From Desulfobulbus sp. (GTDB taxonomy: Bacteria; Desulfobacterota; Desulfobulbia; Desulfobulbales; Desulfobulbaceae), in contig JAQUEZ010000058.1 of NCBI GenBank assembly GCA_028684915.1, positions 1-34,483 of the forward strand: 34,483 bases of DNA, read 5' to 3'. The notes below the pieces were generated by a model. It was given only the letters and a program-made list of their open reading frames with translations, had not been told where the DNA came from and did not search any database. Within the stretch, counting starts at the first letter, position 1, and the number at the start of each line of letters is the position of its first letter. Made by a program: the position numbers and the translations under genes. This document shows positions 30,830-34,483 of this stretch, one piece after another.

Positions 30830-33800
30830 ATGCCCCGTTTCTTCATCAATCGCCCCATTTTCGCCTGGGTCATCGCCATCATGGTTATGCTGGCAGGCCT
30901 GCTCTCCATCAAGAAGCTGCCCGTTTCCCAGTACCCTGCCATAGCCCCGCCGCAGATCGCCATCAATGCGACCTATCCGGGAGCCTCGGCACAGACGGTG
31001 CAGGACACGGTCACCCAGGTTATCGAGCAAAAACTCAATGGTATCGATAACCTGATTTACATGGCCTCCACCAGTGATTCCTCAGGCGCGGTGAGTATTA
31101 CCCTGACCTTCAAGGCCGGGACCGACCCCAATATCGCCCAGGTGCAGGTGCAAAACAAGCTGCAACTGGCCGTGCCCCTGTTGCCGGATGCGGTTCAGCG
31201 CCAGGGGATCGCTGTGGTCAAGTCGACCCGTAACTTTCTGCTTATCATCGGGCTGGTTTCTGAGGACGGCACCCTTGAGCGCAACGGGTTGACCGACTAC
31301 ATGGTCTCCAATCTCCAGGATATCATCAGCCGTCTGGACGGCGTGGGCGAATTGCTGATGTTCGGCACCCAAAATGCGATGCGTATCTGGCTCAATCCGG
31401 CCAAGCTCCACAGCTACAATCTGACCACCAGTGACGTCGTCACGGCGCTGGAAGCGCAGAATGCCCAGGTTTCGGCTGGCCAGTTTGGCGGGCTGCCCGC
31501 AATGAAAGGACAACAGCTCAACGCCACGGTCACCGCCCGCACCTTGCTGCAGACCCCGGAACAGTTCGACAACATCATCCTTCGCACCAAGAGCAACGGA
31601 TCGGTGGTCCGGCTCAAGGATGTCGCCACCACCAAGATCGGCACCGAAAATTTTTCGCTCCAATCCTTCTACAACGGCAAGCCCCTGGGCGGCATGGCCA
31701 TCCGCCTGGCCTCGGGCGCCAACGCCTTGGAAACCGGCGACCGGATCAAGGCAAAGATGGAGGAATTGTCGAAATACTTTCCCCCGGGGATAAAGGTGGT
31801 CTATCCCTACGACACCACCCCTTTTATCAAGATATCGATCGAGGAAGTGATTCATACCCTGGTTGAGGCGGTGTTCCTGGTGTTCATCGTTATGTTCCTC
31901 TTCCTCCAGAACCTGCGCGCCACCCTTATTCCCACCATCGCCGTGCCGGTGGTCTTACTCGGCACCATGGGCGTACTGGCGGCGGCTGGATTTTCGATCA
32001 ACACCCTGACCATGTTTGCCCTGGTCATTGTCATCGGCCTTCTGGTCGACGATGCCATTGTCGTGGTGGAAAACGTGGAGCGGATCATGTCCGAAGAGGG
32101 GCTTTCCCCCCACGATGCCACCCTTAAATCCATGAGCCAGATCACCAGTGCCCTGTGGGGCATTGCCACTGTGCTCACCGCCGTATTCCTGCCCATGGCC
32201 TTTTTCGGCGGCTCCACCGGGGTTATCTATCGCCAGTTTTCGATCACGATCATCTCAGCCATGATTCTTTCGGTTTTCGTGGCCATGATCCTGACTCCAG
32301 CGCTCTGCTCCACCCTGCTTCTGCCGGTGGAAAAGGGGCACGCCCCCGGTGAATGCGGCCCCTTCTGCCGTTTTTTCCAGTGGTTCAATCGAGGGTTTGA
32401 CTTCTGCCGCCATAAATACGAGGGCATTGTCGGTCGGTCGTTCAGCCGCAAGTGGCGCTATCTGTTCGTCTACGCCCTGATCGTGGCGGTCATGGCCCAC
32501 TTTTTTCTCCGCCTGCCCACTTCCTTTCTGCCGGATGAGGATCAGGGCTTTATTATTTGCCAGGTGCAGTTGCCCGCCGGTGCGACCCAGGAGCGAACCA
32601 ATACCGTCATCAAACAGTTGGAGCAGCATTTCCTCACCAATGAAGCGCAGACCGTAGAAGGCGTCATCACCATTTCCGGGTTCAGCTTTGCCGGCCGCGG
32701 TCAGAACATGGGTCTGGCCTTTGTCAAACTCAAGGACTGGAAAGTGCGGCCCACAGCCAATCTCAAAGCTCCGGCCATTGCCATGCGGGCGATGAAGGCC
32801 TTTTCCCAATTCCGCGACGCCCTAGCCTTTGCCTTTGCCCCACCTGCGGTCATCGAGCTGGGGGTGGCAAACGGATTTGATCTCCAATTGCAGGATCGCG
32901 GCGGTCTGGGCCATGAACAACTCATGGCGGCCAGGGGACAACTGTTGGCCGAGGCGAGGAAAAATCCTAAACTCGTCGCGGTGCGGCCCAACGGGCAGGA
33001 CGATTCCCCGGAATATAAGCTAGAAATCGATGACAATCGTGCCGGTGCCCTGGGGCTTTCCGCGGCAGATATCAACACGGTGCTGACCACAGCCTGGGGC
33101 AGTAAATATGTCAATGATTTCATCCAGAACGGGAGGGTCAAAAAGGTCTATCTCCAGGCGGATGCGCCCTTCCGTATGTTGCCGGAGGATATCAACCAAT
33201 GGTATGTGCGGAACGGCAATGGAGACATGGTGCCCTTTTCAGCCTTTTCCAGCGGCCACTGGCGCTATGCCTCGCCCCGCCTGGAACGGTACAACGGCAT
33301 CCCCTCGGTGGAGATTTTGGGGCAGGCCGTACCCGGTATCAGTACCGGCGAGGCCATGGCTGAAATGGAACGGATGGCGGCCCAACTGCCACAGGGAATC
33401 GGCTATGAGTGGACCGGGCTTTCCTACGAGGAGCGCAACGCCGGCGCCCAGGCCCCTGCCCTCTATGCCATCTCCCTGCTGGTGGTCTTCCTCTCAGTGG
33501 CGGCTCTCTACGAAAGCTGGACCATTCCTTTCGTCAATCTGCTGATGCTGCCCCTGGGCCTGGTGGGTGCGGTGGCTGCCGTCACCTTCCGCGCCTTGCC
33601 CAACGATGTCTACCTGCAGATCGGTCTTCTGACCACGGTGGGCCTGTCCACCAAGAATGCTATTCTCATCATCCAGTTCATCAAGGAACAGATGCACCAG
33701 GGTCATGAATTGGTGGAAGCCACTCTCACCGCAGTCAGGATCAGGCTGCGGCCAGTCATCATGACCTCACTGGCCTTCTTCTTCGGTACCCTGCCCCTGG

Positions 33801-33991
33801 CCCTCACCAGGGGGGCCGGTGCCGGAGCACAGAACGCCATCGGCACGGCGGTGACTGGCGGCCTGCTCTCCGCCACTTTCATCGACCTGCTGTTTATTCC
33901 CTTCTTCTTTGTGCTGGTGTCACAGATCTTCAGCAAAAAGAAAAAAGGACGGACGGCATTGCCTCCATCCGGCAAAGCTGAAAAATCGTAA
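30830..33991 (+). CDS. RND family efflux pump, HAE1 class (AcrB/MexB type)
   Basis: The 1053-residue pump is full length for AcrB-type proteins with twelve membrane helices. It opens with [20 protein letters not shown]. Helix 4 holds the proton-relay pair in [18 protein letters not shown], and helix 10 holds the lysine in [15 protein letters not shown]. The pore and docking domains are represented by [20 protein letters not shown] and others. It exports hydrophobic or amphipathic toxicants from periplasm and membrane using the proton gradient. It follows its adaptor by 12 bases, with GGAG in front of ATG 30830. The stop codon lies in the left arm of a long inverted repeat (33987-34144). Position next to reductive detoxification genes suggests a shared stress role, although no operator of the TAGAC type is in front of this pair. 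Confidence 0.96.
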   Translation: MPRFFINRPIFAWVIAIMVMLAGLLSIKKLPVSQYPAIAPPQIAINATYPGASAQTVQDTVTQVIEQKLNGIDNLIYMASTSDSSGAVSITLTFKAGTDPNIAQVQVQNKLQLAVPLLPDAVQRQGIAVVKSTRNFLLIIGLVSEDGTLERNGLTDYMVSNLQDIISRLDGVGELLMFGTQNAMRIWLNPAKLHSYNLTTSDVVTALEAQNAQVSAGQFGGLPAMKGQQLNATVTARTLLQTPEQFDNIILRTKSNGSVVRLKDVATTKIGTENFSLQSFYNGKPLGGMAIRLASGANALETGDRIKAKMEELSKYFPPGIKVVYPYDTTPFIKISIEEVIHTLVEAVFLVFIVMFLFLQNLRATLIPTIAVPVVLLGTMGVLAAAGFSINTLTMFALVIVIGLLVDDAIVVVENVERIMSEEGLSPHDATLKSMSQITSALWGIATVLTAVFLPMAFFGGSTGVIYRQFSITIISAMILSVFVAMILTPALCSTLLLPVEKGHAPGECGPFCRFFQWFNRGFDFCRHKYEGIVGRSFSRKWRYLFVYALIVAVMAHFFLRLPTSFLPDEDQGFIICQVQLPAGATQERTNTVIKQLEQHFLTNEAQTVEGVITISGFSFAGRGQNMGLAFVKLKDWKVRPTANLKAPAIAMRAMKAFSQFRDALAFAFAPPAVIELGVANGFDLQLQDRGGLGHEQLMAARGQLLAEARKNPKLVAVRPNGQDDSPEYKLEIDDNRAGALGLSAADINTVLTTAWGSKYVNDFIQNGRVKKVYLQADAPFRMLPEDINQWYVRNGNGDMVPFSAFSSGHWRYASPRLERYNGIPSVEILGQAVPGISTGEAMAEMERMAAQLPQGIGYEWTGLSYEERNAGAQAPALYAISLLVVFLSVAALYESWTIPFVNLLMLPLGLVGAVAAVTFRALPNDVYLQIGLLTTVGLSTKNAILIIQFIKEQMHQGHELVEATLTAVRIRLRPVIMTSLAFFFGTLPLALTRGAGAGAQNAIGTAVTGGLLSATFIDLLFIPFFFVLVSQIFSKKKKGRTALPPSGKAEKS

Positions 33992-34144
33992 GCGATCACG
34001 GGGTACCGAATCTGCGGTGTTATCGGCCTGTTTACGTACAGGTGTACGCTGCACAGGCCGATGCCTTGCACCTCCGGCACCCTGCAATCGCTTACAGGTC
34101 CCTTGATAAACGGTGTTTTTGGGGTTCCCCCGTGATCGGTTACG
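33987..34144. repeat. Large structured inverted-repeat block after the RND gene
   Basis: CGTAAGCGATCACGGGG (33987-34003) and CCCCGTGATCGGTTACG (34128-34144) pair at 16 of 17 positions. Inside, ATCGGCCTGT (34022-34031) pairs perfectly with ACAGGCCGAT (34053-34062), and within that loop CGTAC-AGGT-GTACG forms a further small hairpin. A third piece of the outer arm (ATCGCTTAC) occurs near 34087. There is no T run directly after the outer stem. It could be a transcript-end structure, a decayed small mobile repeat or a structured RNA. Confidence 0.6.
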
Positions 34145-34211
34145 AAGAATCCTCGATGTGAGGTGTTGTACCAGCTCACAGATTACAGAAGATACAACCG
34201 CGACAGGGGGG

Positions 34212-34250
34212 CCAAGGTGGAACGTTTACGGTTCCGCCTTGGTTGCGTTT
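34212..34250 (+). terminator. Possible intrinsic terminator
   Basis: CCAAGGTGGAACG, a TTTA loop and CGGTTCCGCCTTGG form a strong stem, followed by TTGCGTTTT. The tail is T-rich but interrupted. It lies about 220 bases after the RND stop and could end that transcript. Confidence 0.5.
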
Positions 34251-34285
34251 TGGTGGGAATATTTGTGAAGGCTAGGATTTCAACC

Positions 34286-34312
34286 GAGTTGTTGCATTGG
34301 ATGCAACAACTC
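34286..34312. repeat. Perfect 11-bp hairpin
   Basis: GAGTTGTTGCA and TGCAACAACTC are perfect inverted copies around TTGGA. No T run follows directly. It may be an operator, a repeat end or a structural RNA element. No gene is recognisable from 33992 to the window end (34483). Confidence 0.55.
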
Positions 34313-34483
34313 AACGCGCTGTTTCCTCTCGTTTTGACGCGACCCTAATATATTTGACTCAAGTTTCGGAGTTGGCCTAACCTGCCGTTATTAGGTTTTT
34401 AACGTGTGCTAATCTCTTTCCCGTTTGCAGCATATCAACGGCAAAACTCATGACTGTATCAACAATGGCAAGCACTGCACTTT

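Noticed and set aside
33987..34144. Integron attC-like site
   Set aside because: The outer arms lack the RYYYAAC/GTTRRRY core sites, so the palindromic block is not called an attC.
34163..34348. 61-codon frame near the window end
   Set aside because: It runs through two strong hairpins and has no ribosome binding site or recognisable domain.

Overview
The window reads as chromosomal DNA of a Gram-negative, probably anaerobic bacterium. The gene repertoire (TonB-dependent receptor, cobalamin riboswitches, CobN-like/DUF2162/DUF2149 cluster) and the small dispersed palindromic repeats suggest a Desulfobacterota (Desulfobulbales-like) genome. That placement is inference; no rRNA or other taxonomic marker gene is present.

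Left part (1-15457): two divergent operons start from a shared intergenic region (about 3930-4745), and each carries its own cobalamin riboswitch and terminator. Leftward runs a TonB2-type energy module: DUF3450 protein, long ExbB with a periplasmic coiled coil, short ExbB, ExbD and TonB (cut by the window edge). Rightward runs a corrinoid module: an exported DUF4019 protein, an exported BtuF-CbiZ fusion, a very large CobN-like chelatase with a signal peptide and a C-terminal membrane anchor, a DUF2162 membrane protein, a second ExbB-like channel, a DUF2149 (ExbD-like) protein and a TonB-dependent receptor. This is the most interesting part of the window. It looks like a B12-repressed system that captures a corrinoid or other tetrapyrrole, carries it over the outer membrane and acts on it outside the cytoplasm, with two separate proton-driven motors. 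A GIY-YIG nuclease gene bounded by inverted repeats has inserted inside this operon, between the CobN-like gene and the DUF2162 gene.

Middle part (15441-24969): a CNNM/CorC-type membrane protein, a trypsin-fold/TPR protein that has lost its catalytic residues, a flavin reductase, a protein with eight 40-residue TPR units, a large hybrid sensor kinase with a periplasmic ABC-substrate-binding-like sensor, and the tRNA-modifying enzyme TcdA.

Right part (25469-33991): a NemR-like TetR regulator with an identical operator in front of itself and in front of a beta-hydroxyacid-dehydrogenase-type reductase, then a nitroreductase, an Old Yellow Enzyme and an RND efflux pair (lipoprotein adaptor plus inner-membrane pump). 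Together these suggest an electrophile/nitro-compound/quinone detoxification and efflux island.

Repeats: three copies and one deleted copy of a roughly 160-bp MITE-like element, several arms of the GIY-YIG-associated repeat, REP-like GTTCCC hairpins, and a strongly structured inverted-repeat block after the RND gene. I saw no tRNA, rRNA or CRISPR array.
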